Assembly (NCBI GenBank): GCA_002413345.1
Contig: DHWU01000013.1
Span: forward strand, 1-13,689
Reading direction: 5' to 3'
DNA: 13,689 nucleotides
From: Propionibacteriaceae bacterium UBA5174
GTDB lineage: Bacteria > Actinomycetota > Actinomycetes > Propionibacteriales > Propionibacteriaceae
The translations under genes were made by a program, and so were the position numbers. This document shows positions 13,362-13,689 of the stretch, piece by piece. Under the pieces are notes generated by a model. That model was given only the letters and a program-made list of their open reading frames with translations. It had not been told where the DNA came from and did no database searches. Within the stretch, counting starts at the first letter, position 1. Every line of letters begins with the position of its first letter.

Positions 13362-13689
13362 GTGGCCAAGGTCCGCGTCTACGAGCTCGCAAAGGAGCTC
13401 GGACTCGAAAGCAAGGAACTTCTGCAGACCCTCAACAACATGGGGGAGTTTGTACGATCCGCTTCCTCGACCATCGAGGCCCCGGTGGTTCGTAAGTTGC
13501 GGGAAAAAGCTGTCGCTGAGCAACCGGCCAAACCGGCCGAGAAGCCCGCAGCTAAATCAACCCCTAAGCCAGCCAGTGCGCCGGTGCCGACCGCGGAGAA
13601 GCCAACCGCAGTCAAGTCAGCACCAGTTGCCGCAGTTGAAGCTGCGCCAGTTGTAGCTAAGTCGGCCGAAGCTAGGCCAGCGGCAGCTA
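13362..13689 (+). CDS. infB: Translation initiation factor IF2, N-terminal part (runs off the window)
   Basis: Only the first 109 codons are present; the frame is open to the window end. The IF2 N-terminal subdomain is clear at residues 1-46 (MAKVRVYELAKELG, then LNNMGEFVRSASSTIEAPVVRKL). It is followed by the Ala/Pro/Lys-rich low-complexity linker typical of actinobacterial IF2, with repeated PAEKPAAK-like units. The GTPase core that delivers initiator tRNA to the 30S subunit would lie beyond the window. The GTG start at 13362 has AAGGAGA about four bases upstream. The position after nusA and ylxR is the classical one. Confidence 0.97.
   Translation, partial: MAKVRVYELAKELGLESKELLQTLNNMGEFVRSASSTIEAPVVRKLREKAVAEQPAKPAEKPAAKSTPKPASAPVPTAEKPTAVKSAPVAAVEAAPVVAKSAEARPAAA

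Noticed and set aside
1..13689. CRISPR arrays, tRNA/rRNA genes, transposases, phage genes
   Set aside because: Looked for on both strands; no repeat-spacer array, cloverleaf, rRNA block or mobile-element protein was recognised. The amtB-glnK duplication has no flanking inverted repeats that I could see.

Overview
The window looks like chromosomal DNA of a high-GC Gram-positive bacterium (Actinomycetota). The reasons are the roughly 60% GC, the many GTG starts, the order proS-rimP-nusA-ylxR-infB, a comF/hpf neighbourhood, likely leaderless promoters (proS, ylxR), and operator-like sequences resembling the actinobacterial nitrogen regulator GlnR. The genus cannot be fixed from the sequence alone. 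I saw no rRNA, tRNA, CRISPR array, insertion sequence or prophage gene. No gene-free stretch exceeds 300 bases; the longest is 267 bases between amtB copy 2 and hpf (5193-5459).

Layout. 1-166: leader with a hairpin, probably the end of an upstream transcription unit. 167-1530 (+): a YqgE/AlgH-family gene and a ComF-type phosphoribosyltransferase gene. 1582-5192 (-): two consecutive amtB-glnK pairs (ammonium transporter plus PII signalling protein), each with a GTGA stop/start overlap. Each pair is preceded by the same GTTAC-n6-GTTCG-n6-GTTAC box, 23 bases from its amtB start; the upstream pair ends in a strong terminator. 5460-6089 (+): long-form ribosome hibernation factor gene hpf, closed by a bidirectional terminator. 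6159-8832 (-): a polar amino acid ABC importer operon (lipoprotein binding protein, permease, ATPase) with overlapping genes. 8981-13689 (+): proS, rimP, nusA, ylxR and the 5' end of infB. A small secreted or membrane-anchored protein gene of unknown function lies on the opposite strand between nusA and ylxR.

Function. The left two thirds is dominated by nitrogen acquisition: two Amt transporters with cognate PII proteins that gate them and sense 2-oxoglutarate/ATP/ADP, next to an amino acid importer. The right third is the conserved translation/transcription block: prolyl-tRNA charging, 30S maturation, transcription elongation/termination, and initiation factor IF2. The most notable point is that the two Amt copies are not equivalent. 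Copy 2 keeps both pore histidines of the twin-His pair, while copy 1 has glutamate at the first position, a variant known from fungal Mep1/Mep3-type transporters. The pair may therefore combine two transport modes under one common regulator.
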